Assembly (NCBI GenBank): GCA_964635375.1
Contig: CAZWOU010000005.1
Coordinates: 1 to 64,000 of the forward strand
Length of the DNA: 64,000 nucleotides
Source of the DNA: CAZMNY01 sp964635375
GTDB taxonomy: Bacteria > Planctomycetota > Planctomycetia > Pirellulales > Pirellulaceae
Direction: 5' to 3'
Made by a program: the position numbers and the translations under genes. Below are positions 51,947 through 60,393 of the stretch, one piece after another. Positions within the stretch are counted from its first letter, which is position 1. Each line of letters begins with the position of its first letter. Below the pieces are notes generated by a model. It ran no database searches, had not been told where the DNA came from, and worked only from the letters and a program-made list of their open reading frames with translations.

Positions 51947-54900
51947 ATGCGTGGTCGTGGAGGCCGCAATTCCCCATGCGCCCATCCGCAGCTCTTCTCT
52001 CTCGTCATTTGCGTCATCCTTGGCTTGCTGTCCATCCTTCCATCGGCCGCCCGTGGCGAACAGGTGCGCGTGCGGATCGCCTGGGGCGAGGGGCAAAGTC
52101 GGCGGTGGCGCGGCGTCGTGCGCATCGAGAAGGGAAAGATCCTAGAGGCGCGAGGCTTAGGGCTGGAGGCGGATTCACCTGGTGCGATCTCGCTATCGAA
52201 AGCTCGCAACGTGGTGGAAATCTTCGAGCTGAGCCCACACAACTACAACGGCGTCGACGTTCTCGTAGACGCTCCTTTGGACTCAAACATTTCTGTCGAA
52301 CTTCGCTCGGGCAATGATCCGCCCAAGCAGCTTGCCGCGACGTTGATGAATGTTGTCACAAGCGAGAAAGGCCACGGCAAAGCTCTTGATGATCAGGGCA
52401 ATCGCGTGGTGATGCAGCGATCGCCTGGCGATTGGCTTCGCTTCGAGTCCCAGTATGACTCGATGGTCTTCTCGACCGGTGAGGCGGTACGCTTTCAGCT
52501 TCGGCCGCATCTGTTGACGGCGGTTCGCAACGCCGCCTTGGACCTTCGCGTTAGGTTGTTGCAGGGCGGTGAAGTGGTTGATTCGCAGTTGCAGAAGATC
52601 GTGCTGGGCGCCAATGGCAGCAGCCAGGCTGCGCCCTTTGAGTTTACTCTTCCGCAGATGGAGGGCGTTCTTGAGTTTGAATTCTCGCTACTTCAAAAGG
52701 CTCGCGTGCAGTGGCTCCCGAGCACGCAGGTTGCCATCCGCCGCGTTCAGTTCGTGGCGATTGATACGCAACCATTGAGCCCCGACGGGCGTTCATGGGT
52801 GCAAGTCGACACACTTGAACCAACCAAGAAGGGTTGGTTTGACCTCGCGAGGTTACCGGGGATTCCGGGAATGACCGTAAAACCCATCAACCGCGACGCC
52901 ACGCAAATCCGCATGATCGATGGTCATTCCGCGACCGAGTTGCCCCCTGGGGGATGGGTCGCGTACCCGCTGTCGATTCCGGCCGACCGCATGCACGCGC
53001 CACATGTGTTGGAGATCGAGTACCCAACGTCGTCGGCTCAGTCGTTCAGCATTAGCTTGGTCGAGCCCAATCGGGCGAATGAAGTAACGTCGCCCAGTGT
53101 GGACAGCGGCGTGATGGTTTCCGATCGCTGGGCGGACGCCACGCCGAAGATGGAGCGGCATCGGATGATGTTCTGGCCGCGAACGAGCACTCCATTCGTT
53201 CTGATCGCCAACCGCAGCCAGTTGGCAACGTCCCAGTTCGGCAAGATTCGCATCTACGCCGGACCATTGCGTGTCGACGAGAATTCCAACTCGCTGGAGC
53301 CGTCTGAGGCACCGAGTCCCTACGGCCAAGGCCGAACAGCAGTGCTCGACGAACGCACGGTTGCAGCCTTCTTCTCAAGGCCGCAATTTGCCGAGAATTT
53401 TGGCTCGGACAGGGCAGCCGATCCGGCTCGCCCTCAAGGTAGCTTGGACGACTGGTACAAGTTCTATCGCGGCGCTTCGAGGCTAGCTCAATATCTTCGC
53501 TTTGCCGGTTTCAACACAGCAGTCGTCTGCGTTGCCCGTGAGGGCGGCGCGATCTACCCGAGCAAAGTGCTGGGGCCAACTCCCAGATTCGACAACGGCG
53601 TCTTCTTTCGTTCCGGCCAGGATCCACTGCGGAAAGACGTTTTGGAGATGATGTTCCGAATGTTTGATCGCGAGGGACTAAAACTGATTCCGGCCCTGCA
53701 TCTTTCGGGAATAACACCCGGCCTGGAACGCCTTCGGCAAGATGCTGCGCGGGGAGAGGGAATTGCACTTTCGGATCAGTATGGCGGATCGCGATTTGAC
53801 GGTCGGCGTCGCCCCAATCCGGCACCTCCCTTCTACAATGCGATTGACCCTCGCGTGCAAGAAGAGACAAAACGAATTGTCCGCGAGGTGGTGGAGCGAT
53901 ACGCGAGCCACGCTTCGTTCGGCGGCATTGCCTTGCAGTCCGGCGCCGATACTTGGACCCAGTTTCCAGACGAGTCCTGGGGGATGGATCGCAGGACCAT
54001 ACAACAATTCGCGACTCAGGCCCGCGCCGGTCCATGGGAATTCGAAGGCCGGGCCGATGAGCCCGCTCGTCAGATTTTGGGTCAGCCAGCACTGAAAGCC
54101 AAATGGCTGCGTTGGCGAGCCGACTCGCTAGCCCGCCTCCACCGAGCTATCGAATTAGAGGTCGAACGATCGCGGCCAGGCGCGAAGTTCATCTTGACGA
54201 CGGAATCGATGTTTCAGTCTCCGGCCATCCTCAGCAACCTAAGGCCTCATGTGGACCCCGTCGACTCGCTGGCGGAGAGACTCTTGCGAGTCGGTTATGA
54301 CGCCCAAATACCTCGACTTCCCGGCAACGAAATGTTGCGGCCGTACCGTATGTCGGACGAAAGCAATATCTCCTACCAAGCCGAAAACATGACGCTCAAC
54401 CAGCCTTCGGCGAACGACGGGATTTTTGGGGGTGCGATTTTTCACCATGAACAATCCTACTTGGCGACAAAGGCTCTCAATAAGTTCAATAAGCAGACGC
54501 CGTTTGGCGACGCACGAACGAAGCTGCGGTTGAACTCGACGCTGACGCCGTCCGCTCAGGACAATCGAAGGCGTTATGCACGGGCGATGGCGGGACAGGA
54601 CCCATTCGTGATGCTCGATGGCGGTAGCGCGATTGCGATGGGACAAGAGTTTGCCGTCCGCCCCTATTTGCGGCTGCTGCGCGCCTTGCCGGCTCAACCC
54701 TTTGAGACGGTGCCAGGCACGCGCCAAAACGGCGCCGAACCCGTTGTCGTGCGCCACTACCGCACAGCGGGCGGAACGACAATGGTCTACGCCGTCAATC
54801 AAGCGCCTTGGGAAACGGACCTCAACGTGGCGCTCACGGGCGTCGTCCAAGCCGCCACGCAATCGATTCGCGGCGTCGAGTCGGGAGGCGTTCGCACGAT

Positions 54901-55768
54901 GGCGGCGCCAAACCAACTGGCTTGGCGAGTGCAGATTGCCCCCTTTGGCGTAGCCGCCATCGTTCTTCCAGCAGGCGCCGCGCCGGCTCAGTGGACGACG
55001 ACGGAACCGCCGCGGATCGCCGTTCGGTTAGAACGCCGAATTCAGAATGTAAAACGCCGAATCGCCGCGCTGAACTTGCCTCGCCGAGCAGCCGCCCCGC
55101 CGCCCAATCTGTCTTTCGAGGCCCAGGGCAAGCCGGTTCCAAACTGGCGTTTCCCGCCCAAGGATCCGCGATTCCAAATTGAAACCGAGCAGGACGGCCC
55201 AAGTCGCGTCTTGCATTTGAAGAACGACGACGCCAAGGCTGTGGTCGCCAAAAGCGTGCTCTGGTCGAGAAGCGATCGCTTCCCAACGCCCATTACCGGT
55301 ATGGTAGCCGTCGAGATTCGACTGAGAACCAAGAAGGGCGACCAGCCGCGGCTGGCCGTGGCCATCGATGAACTCAACAAGAACGGCGGGTTCTACGAAC
55401 CACTGTTCGTCGGCAAAGGGACCCCGCAGAAAGTTGACTCGGATTGGCGGGACTATCCATTCCTGTTCAAGCTCCCGCCCAACGTCGACAATGTCGCCAT
55501 CGGCTTCGATCTGCACGGCAAGGGTGAGGTTTGGATCGACGACATTCGCATCTACGACATCTGGCTCCAGGGCGAGCGGATCCCCTTGGGCGCGCAGAGC
55601 GATATCGCCGCCAACGAACTGGTCGGCGGTAATCCCTACGGCTGTCAACGCTTTCTCGAAGGCTATTGGCCGCGATTCTTGCTCCAGCACAATCCAGCTC
55701 GCGTGCCCAGGGCCGCACAAGCCGTCAAGCCCCAAACGAGTCCGCTTCTGAAGCTGTGGCCTCGGTAA
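51947..55768 (+). CDS. very large secreted protein with central TIM-barrel-like domain, unknown
   Basis: 1273 residues from ATG 51947 (MRGRGGRNSPCAHPQLFSLV), which opens a signal peptide ending SAARGEQ; another in-frame ATG is at 51875. Residues about 40-420 are beta-rich modules (VRIAWGEGQSRRWRGVVRIE, PEWRLRPH-like repeats). Around 480-870 the sequence resembles a glycoside hydrolase TIM barrel, with WYKFYRGASRLAQYLRFAGF, GLKLIPALHL, YNAIDPRVQEETKRIVREVV, SFGGIALQSGADTWTQFPDE and KFILTTES, and it shares features with family-10-like hydrolases. The last 250 residues include PNLSFEAQGKPVPNWRF and VWIDDIRIYD, a carbohydrate-binding look. It acts outside the cell. Putative polysaccharide-degrading enzyme; catalytic residues not assigned. 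Confidence 0.7.
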   Translation: MRGRGGRNSPCAHPQLFSLVICVILGLLSILPSAARGEQVRVRIAWGEGQSRRWRGVVRIEKGKILEARGLGLEADSPGAISLSKARNVVEIFELSPHNYNGVDVLVDAPLDSNISVELRSGNDPPKQLAATLMNVVTSEKGHGKALDDQGNRVVMQRSPGDWLRFESQYDSMVFSTGEAVRFQLRPHLLTAVRNAALDLRVRLLQGGEVVDSQLQKIVLGANGSSQAAPFEFTLPQMEGVLEFEFSLLQKARVQWLPSTQVAIRRVQFVAIDTQPLSPDGRSWVQVDTLEPTKKGWFDLARLPGIPGMTVKPINRDATQIRMIDGHSATELPPGGWVAYPLSIPADRMHAPHVLEIEYPTSSAQSFSISLVEPNRANEVTSPSVDSGVMVSDRWADATPKMERHRMMFWPRTSTPFVLIANRSQLATSQFGKIRIYAGPLRVDENSNSLEPSEAPSPYGQGRTAVLDERTVAAFFSRPQFAENFGSDRAADPARPQGSLDDWYKFYRGASRLAQYLRFAGFNTAVVCVAREGGAIYPSKVLGPTPRFDNGVFFRSGQDPLRKDVLEMMFRMFDREGLKLIPALHLSGITPGLERLRQDAARGEGIALSDQYGGSRFDGRRRPNPAPPFYNAIDPRVQEETKRIVREVVERYASHASFGGIALQSGADTWTQFPDESWGMDRRTIQQFATQARAGPWEFEGRADEPARQILGQPALKAKWLRWRADSLARLHRAIELEVERSRPGAKFILTTESMFQSPAILSNLRPHVDPVDSLAERLLRVGYDAQIPRLPGNEMLRPYRMSDESNISYQAENMTLNQPSANDGIFGGAIFHHEQSYLATKALNKFNKQTPFGDARTKLRLNSTLTPSAQDNRRRYARAMAGQDPFVMLDGGSAIAMGQEFAVRPYLRLLRALPAQPFETVPGTRQNGAEPVVVRHYRTAGGTTMVYAVNQAPWETDLNVALTGVVQAATQSIRGVESGGVRTMAAPNQLAWRVQIAPFGVAAIVLPAGAAPAQWTTTEPPRIAVRLERRIQNVKRRIAALNLPRRAAAPPPNLSFEAQGKPVPNWRFPPKDPRFQIETEQDGPSRVLHLKNDDAKAVVAKSVLWSRSDRFPTPITGMVAVEIRLRTKKGDQPRLAVAIDELNKNGGFYEPLFVGKGTPQKVDSDWRDYPFLFKLPPNVDNVAIGFDLHGKGEVWIDDIRIYDIWLQGERIPLGAQSDIAANELVGGNPYGCQRFLEGYWPRFLLQHNPARVPRAAQAVKPQTSPLLKLWPR

Positions 55769-55788
55769 TGACCGACAAGAGGAACTGT

Positions 55789-55820
55789 ACTCTTTGTCCT
55801 CGAAACTCTTTGTCCTCGAA
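55789..55820. repeat. perfect 16-base tandem repeat, two copies
   Basis: actctttgtcctcgaa at 55789-55804 and 55805-55820, directly adjacent, just after the stop of the large secreted-protein gene. Confidence 0.9.
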
Positions 55821-55868
55821 CTCATATGGCCTCCACTCGCTCTGCGCCCCAGGTGAGTCCGTTTGGGC

Positions 55869-55874
55869 TATAAT
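55869..55874 (+). promoter_or_regulatory. possible -10 box TATAAT upstream of the DUF1592 gene
   Basis: TATAAT at 55869-55874, within gggctataatgc, about 150 bases before the gene start. No clear -35. The 14-base tandem duplication at 55903-55930 would lie in the resulting leader RNA. Confidence 0.35.
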
Positions 55875-55902
55875 GCAGGCTCACCCCCTAAGCTGACCAG
55901 TG

Positions 55903-55930
55903 GCAGGTTGACCGCTGCAGGTTGACCGCT
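55903..55930. repeat. perfect 14-base tandem repeat, two copies
   Basis: gcaggttgaccgct at 55903-55916 and 55917-55930, in the leader of the DUF1592 gene. Confidence 0.88.
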
Positions 55931-56026
55931 GCACGACTTGAGTCTACTTCCACTCCCCATTTTCCCGCCCAGTTAGAAGGCCGTTTCGCTGCTTGCTTCA
56001 ACGCGAGCTGGAGTGCGGAAGAGCAA

Positions 56027-58336
56027 ATGACACCAACTTTGAGTCGCATTCGATTGCTCGCGGCGCTGGCACTTACGCTCCTGCCTTTTCGAACCGCCCT
56101 AGCATGGCAAGAGAACTCTGAGCAAGGCAAGGCGATCTTCGCGTCGAAATGCGCGAGTTGCCATGGCCAGCGTGGCGAGGGAGTCGAGGAACACGCCGAG
56201 GAACCGTTGGTTGGCGAATCCTCGATTGATGAATTGACCGACTCGATCACGAAGAATATGCCGGAGGACAAGCCGGAGTCTTGTGTTGGCGAAGAAGCCA
56301 AGGCTGTCGCGACCTACATTTTTCACGCTTTCTACAGCGAAGCCGCGAGAGAGCGGAACGAGCCTACCTTCAAACTCGCTCGATTGACGGGGCCCCAGCT
56401 TCGTCAGAGTCTCGCCGACTTGTACGGCCGGCTCTCGGGATCGGTTGACCGATCCGAGCAACGCGGAGTCACCGGGCAGTACTTCGATGGGCAACGGCTC
56501 AGCGGCGACAAACGCAAGATAGATCGAGTGGACGCGACAATCGATTTCGACTTCGCTACCGCGGGTCCAGGGAGTGGCGTCAACGCCGCGGATTACTGCG
56601 TACAATGGACCGGCGGAATCCGAGCTGACAAGACCGGGCGTCATGAGATTCTGATCGAGAGCACTTGTGCGTTCGTGTTCAATCTGGGTTCGTATCAACG
56701 CGAATTCATTAACAACCATGTGCAGTCGGGCGACCGAATTGAATTCCGGCGATCGATCGTGTTGACGGCGGGGCGAGTCTACCCGCTGAGCATTCGTTTT
56801 CATCAACGCAAGCGGAAGACGAAACAACCGCCCGCCCGAATTCGACTTGCTTGGACGCCGCCCGGCGGCCTGGAACATGTTATTCCGGCAAGCAACCTGC
56901 TGCCAAGCAAGTCGCCGGCAACGTTTTCGGTTCAAGCCAAATTGCCGCCTGATGATCGCAGCTACGGGTACGCGCGGGGCATCGGCGTGAGCCGTCAGTG
57001 GGACGAGTCCACGACGGCGGCCGCGATCGAGTTTGCGGAAATAGCTGCAACAGAGTTGTGGCCTGCTTACGGGCGAGCGCATCGCGGCAAACCGGACGAG
57101 AACCGAGCCCGTCTGCGCGCTTTTCTCGGCACATTGGTCGAGACCGCATTTCGCAATCCGCTGACCGAAGCAGTTCAAAAGTCCTACATCGACGATCCGA
57201 TCGATGCGACTGAAGACGACGACGAGGCGATCAAGCGTGTCCTATTGATGGCGTTGAAGTCTCCGCGATTCCTGTATCCGACCCTGGACCTGGGTAGCTC
57301 GAACTCACAATTTGCGGCCAATCAACTTGCGCTTACTCTCTTTGACTCGTTGCCAAGCGACCCTTGGTTGCTGGCGAGGGTCCGCGATAACAGGCTGAAT
57401 TCTGAGGCAGAGATTCGAACGGCCGCGACGCGAATGATCGACGACGACCGCACTCGCAGCAAGGTGCGCGGACTGATGCATGCGTGGCTTGACTTGAGCC
57501 GATTCGGCGAGATCACGAAGGACTCCAAAATGTTCCCGGGGTTCGATCGAGGCTTGGCAGCTGACCTCGAGCATTCCCTGGACTTCTTTCTGGACTCAAT
57601 CGTCTGGAGCGAATCGAGTGATTTTCGGCAGCTGTTCTTGTCGCGGTCGATGTTCACGAACGAGCGAATCGCCAAGTTCTACGGCGATGCTTGGCAGCCC
57701 GGCGACGGCTCTGGGCAGCTGACGCCCACAAAAGCGGATGACCCCAAGCGGTCCGGCGTACTCACCCATCCCTTCATCCTTAGCGGGCTGGCCTATCAAG
57801 ACACCACGTCCCCAATTCACCGCGGCCTGTTTCTCATCCGCCAGATGCTCGGGCGAACTCTTACGCCGCCCCAGGAGGCCTTTCCGCCGCTTGATCCGGA
57901 CCTGCATCCCGACCTGACGACTCGCCAACGCGTCCATTTGCAGACGAGCCCCAAGAACTGTCGGGCTTGCCATATCAAGATAAACGGGCTTGGATTTGCG
58001 ATGGAGCAGTATGACGCTGTTGGCCGATTCCGCAACCAAGAAAAAGATCGTGCGATCAACGCCAAGGGAGACTACACTACACGCGCTAACGAGAATGTTG
58101 AATTCGACGGCGCCCAACAACTCGCAGAATTCCTCGCCAGCAGTGATGACGCGAAACGAGCTTTCGTACACCGCTCGTTTCAGCACCTGGTCAAGCAGCC
58201 GCCAAGCGCTTTTGGAGCGGGAACGATGGAGCGGCTGACCAAGTCTTTTGAGAGAAACCGTTTTAGCATTCGCGAGCTGCTGATCGAAATTGCGGTCATC
58301 AGCGCCGCCCGTCAAACTGAATCACCCGATCGGTAG
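56027..58336 (+). CDS. DUF1592-type cytochrome protein with PA14-like domain
   Basis: 769 residues from ATG 56027, a signal region (LLAALALTLLPFRTALAWQ) following. A c-type haem motif CASCHGQRGEG sits near residue 45. Residues about 150-305 resemble a PA14 domain (GVTGQYFDGQRLSGD, YCVQWTGGIRADKTGRHEIL, FNLGSY). The remainder carries the DUF1592/1588/1585 series: RFLYPTLDLGS, AWLDLSRFGEI, LFLSRSMFTNERIAKFYG, CRACHIKINGLGFAMEQYD (a second CxxCH) and RSFQHLVKQPPSAFG. It is exported and probably part of an extracytoplasmic electron-transfer system with the DUF1552 protein that follows after seven bases. Differs from the other DUF1592 locus in having PA14 instead of an esterase. Confidence 0.9.
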   Translation: MTPTLSRIRLLAALALTLLPFRTALAWQENSEQGKAIFASKCASCHGQRGEGVEEHAEEPLVGESSIDELTDSITKNMPEDKPESCVGEEAKAVATYIFHAFYSEAARERNEPTFKLARLTGPQLRQSLADLYGRLSGSVDRSEQRGVTGQYFDGQRLSGDKRKIDRVDATIDFDFATAGPGSGVNAADYCVQWTGGIRADKTGRHEILIESTCAFVFNLGSYQREFINNHVQSGDRIEFRRSIVLTAGRVYPLSIRFHQRKRKTKQPPARIRLAWTPPGGLEHVIPASNLLPSKSPATFSVQAKLPPDDRSYGYARGIGVSRQWDESTTAAAIEFAEIAATELWPAYGRAHRGKPDENRARLRAFLGTLVETAFRNPLTEAVQKSYIDDPIDATEDDDEAIKRVLLMALKSPRFLYPTLDLGSSNSQFAANQLALTLFDSLPSDPWLLARVRDNRLNSEAEIRTAATRMIDDDRTRSKVRGLMHAWLDLSRFGEITKDSKMFPGFDRGLAADLEHSLDFFLDSIVWSESSDFRQLFLSRSMFTNERIAKFYGDAWQPGDGSGQLTPTKADDPKRSGVLTHPFILSGLAYQDTTSPIHRGLFLIRQMLGRTLTPPQEAFPPLDPDLHPDLTTRQRVHLQTSPKNCRACHIKINGLGFAMEQYDAVGRFRNQEKDRAINAKGDYTTRANENVEFDGAQQLAEFLASSDDAKRAFVHRSFQHLVKQPPSAFGAGTMERLTKSFERNRFSIRELLIEIAVISAARQTESPDR

Positions 58337-58343
58337 GAATTCG

Positions 58344-59708
58344 ATGCGTCAGACAAACCACGGGCCCAGCCCGCACTCTTCGCGCCGCGCGTTTCTCAGC
58401 CAACTTGGCGTTGGCGCGGCCGCGGCCAATCTCGCTGTTAACCTGCCCAGCATCGGTTGGAGCGCCACGGGCGATCAGCCGACGAGGAAGCAGCGGCTGG
58501 TCTTCGTATTCAGCCCCAATGGCGTGATCCCCAAACACTACTGGCCCGCGACGACTGGTGAAGATTTCGAGTTGCCTCGGATTCTGCAACCACTCAGCGA
58601 GTTCAAAAGCCAATTGATGACGATGCACGGCGTCAACAATCAGATTCGCGGCGACGGCGATGGGCATATGCGCGGGATCGGCTGCCTGCTGACGGGCATT
58701 GAACTGTTTCCCGGCGACATTCAGGGCGGCTCCGACACTCCCGCCGGTTGGTCCAAAGGCATCTCGGTTGACCAGTATCTAAAGAACCAATTACAAGCCG
58801 ACCCGAAGAACCAAACTAGATTTGGATCGCTCGAGTTCGGTGTCATGGTCCCAGAGCGAGCGGACACTTGGACTCGCATGTCCTATGCCGGCCCCAACCA
58901 GCCGGTCGCTCCCATCGCGAACCCTTATCAAATGTTCAACAAGCTGTACGGACAAGCTAAGAACCGAGAACTACTGGCTAGCGTGCTCGATGGGCTTCGC
59001 GACGATCTCAAGAGAATCGAAAAGGTCGCGGGAAATCAGGACCGTCAAACCCTCAAAGATCATGCGGCCATGCTTCGCGAGCTGGAAAAGGAACTTCAAG
59101 CTGAGCAAACACAGAAGCAAAAGAACGCCGGCAAGAAGCACGTCGTTCCTAGCATTCCGCCCAACGTCGACGAAGTCAACGACAATATGCCAAAGATCAG
59201 CCGCATGCAGATGGACATGATGGTCAATAGCTTCGCCTCCGATTTCGCTCGCATCGCAACCTTTCAGATTACCAACAGCGTTGGCCAGCCGCGCATGAAG
59301 TGGCTTGACATCGCCGAAGGGCACCATTCCCTCTCGCATGAACCGGACAAGAACGTCAAGTCGTACGAGAAACTGATCAAGATCAACACGTGGTACTGCG
59401 AGCAGGTCGCGTATTTGGCGAAACGACTGAGCGAAACGCCCGATCCGGACGGGACCGGTTCGTTGCTGGACAACACCACAATCGTTTGGACAAACGAACT
59501 TGGCAAAGGCAATAGCCACACCCGCAACAACATCCCCTTTACACTCGTAGGCGGAGGCCTTGGCTTCAAAATGGGCCGAGCTCTTGAATTCAGAGGTGTG
59601 CCTCACAATCGCTTGTTGATGAGTTTCTGTGAGGCGATGGGGCAACCGGTCGAGTCCTTCGGCAACCCCAAGTTCTGCGCCCAAGGCGCCCTGCCGGGCT
59701 TGATCTAG
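58344..59708 (+). CDS. DUF1552 protein with Tat signal
   Basis: 454 residues from ATG 58344, with AGGA six bases upstream. Tat signal SSRRAFLSQLGVGAAAAN. Core motifs: LVFVFSPNGVIPKHYWPAT, MHGVNNQIRGDGDGHMRGIG, LLTGIELFP, MLRELEKELQAEQT (coiled-coil part) and LDNTTIVWTNELGKGNSHTR. Exported by the twin-arginine path. It is the second DUF1552 copy in the window and follows a DUF1592-cytochrome gene as in the first locus, with seven bases between. Function unknown; the fixed pairing implies joint work. Confidence 0.92.
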   Translation: MRQTNHGPSPHSSRRAFLSQLGVGAAAANLAVNLPSIGWSATGDQPTRKQRLVFVFSPNGVIPKHYWPATTGEDFELPRILQPLSEFKSQLMTMHGVNNQIRGDGDGHMRGIGCLLTGIELFPGDIQGGSDTPAGWSKGISVDQYLKNQLQADPKNQTRFGSLEFGVMVPERADTWTRMSYAGPNQPVAPIANPYQMFNKLYGQAKNRELLASVLDGLRDDLKRIEKVAGNQDRQTLKDHAAMLRELEKELQAEQTQKQKNAGKKHVVPSIPPNVDEVNDNMPKISRMQMDMMVNSFASDFARIATFQITNSVGQPRMKWLDIAEGHHSLSHEPDKNVKSYEKLIKINTWYCEQVAYLAKRLSETPDPDGTGSLLDNTTIVWTNELGKGNSHTRNNIPFTLVGGGLGFKMGRALEFRGVPHNRLLMSFCEAMGQPVESFGNPKFCAQGALPGLI

Positions 59709-59763
59709 CCGCCTCGCAACTCAGCACAGACGATAGAGGTGTCTCGAATCCGATGGCGGACAG

Positions 59764-59837
59764 TCGGCGCGGCGGGAGTTGAACCCGCGGCCTGCGTCTT
59801 ATAAGGACGCCGCTCTTACCACCTGAGCTACGCGCCA
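59764..59837 (-). tRNA. tRNA-Ile (UAU anticodon)
   Basis: 74 bases, all arms intact. Acceptor TGGCGCG/CGCGCCG (first pair T-G) with discriminator A. D-stem GCTC/GAGC with loop AGGTGGTAA. Anticodon stem GCGTC/GACGC around loop CTTATAA, anticodon TAT. T-arm GCGGG-TTCAACT-CCCGC. UAU would decode AUA directly. Most bacteria instead use a CAU anticodon modified to lysidine for this codon, so UAU is unusual. Confidence 0.88.
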
Positions 59838-59875
59838 AAATCGGTCGATACTGTTTGCCTCGCCGATTTTTTTTT
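59837..59875 (+). terminator. possible plus-strand terminator after the DUF1552 gene
   Basis: aaaatcgg (59837-59844) can pair with ccgatttt (59863-59870), followed by T up to 59875. The stem is AT-rich and the loop 18 bases, so it is weak. It overlaps the 5' end of the tRNA on the other strand. Confidence 0.35.
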
Positions 59876-59898
59876 GCGTTTCTAGCGTTGATTATGGC

Positions 59899-60332
59899 TG
59901 CTACGCTGCGCGGGGTTTTTCGTGGCTGACAGGGCGAAAAGAAGGATGGCCACAAAGAACACAAAGATTGATGGGGGGACAGCGATCTTGAGGGACGGGC
60001 GTTCAGAGGCAGGAGTCCATTGCAGATCGCCCGATGAGGTGAGTTGCCAGCCCGGCGTCACGCTTGTTCTTAATCTGGTTGCGGCTACGCCGCGCTGGGT
60101 TCTTTGTGGTCAGGGATTTCAATCCGGACCGGTGCGGAGCGGCTAAACGGATGGCCACGAAGAACACAAAAATACACAAGAAGGAAATAAGGACGATGGA
60201 GCGGGGAACGTCGATCCTCGGCTCACGAAAGGAGACACTTTTCGTGCTCTTTGTGGCCATCCGTTTCAATCCAGACCGGTGCGGAGCGGCTAGACGGATT
60301 GCCACGAAGAACACAAAAATACACAACAAAGA
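59899..60332. repeat. array of REP-like repeats next to the assembly gap
   Basis: A unit with inverted ends (like gtggccatccgt and acggattgccac) flanks a core of accggtgcggagcggcta. It recurs at 60117-60188 and 60264-60332, about 147 bases apart. A related shorter copy (ggatggccacaaagaacaca) is at 59944-59965, and halves occur at 59899-59930 and 60082-60113. No gene is visible. Such repeats are a likely cause of the sequence gap. Confidence 0.8.
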
Positions 60333-60380
60333 ATCTCGTTCTCAAGAGAGACGCGCGCAAACGCGAATGGTTCGGGCAAG

Positions 60381-60390
60381 NNNNNNNNNN
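60381..60390. other. assembly gap (10 N)
   Basis: Ten undetermined bases next to the repeat array. The true distance here is unknown. Confidence 0.98.
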
Positions 60391-60393
60391 GAG

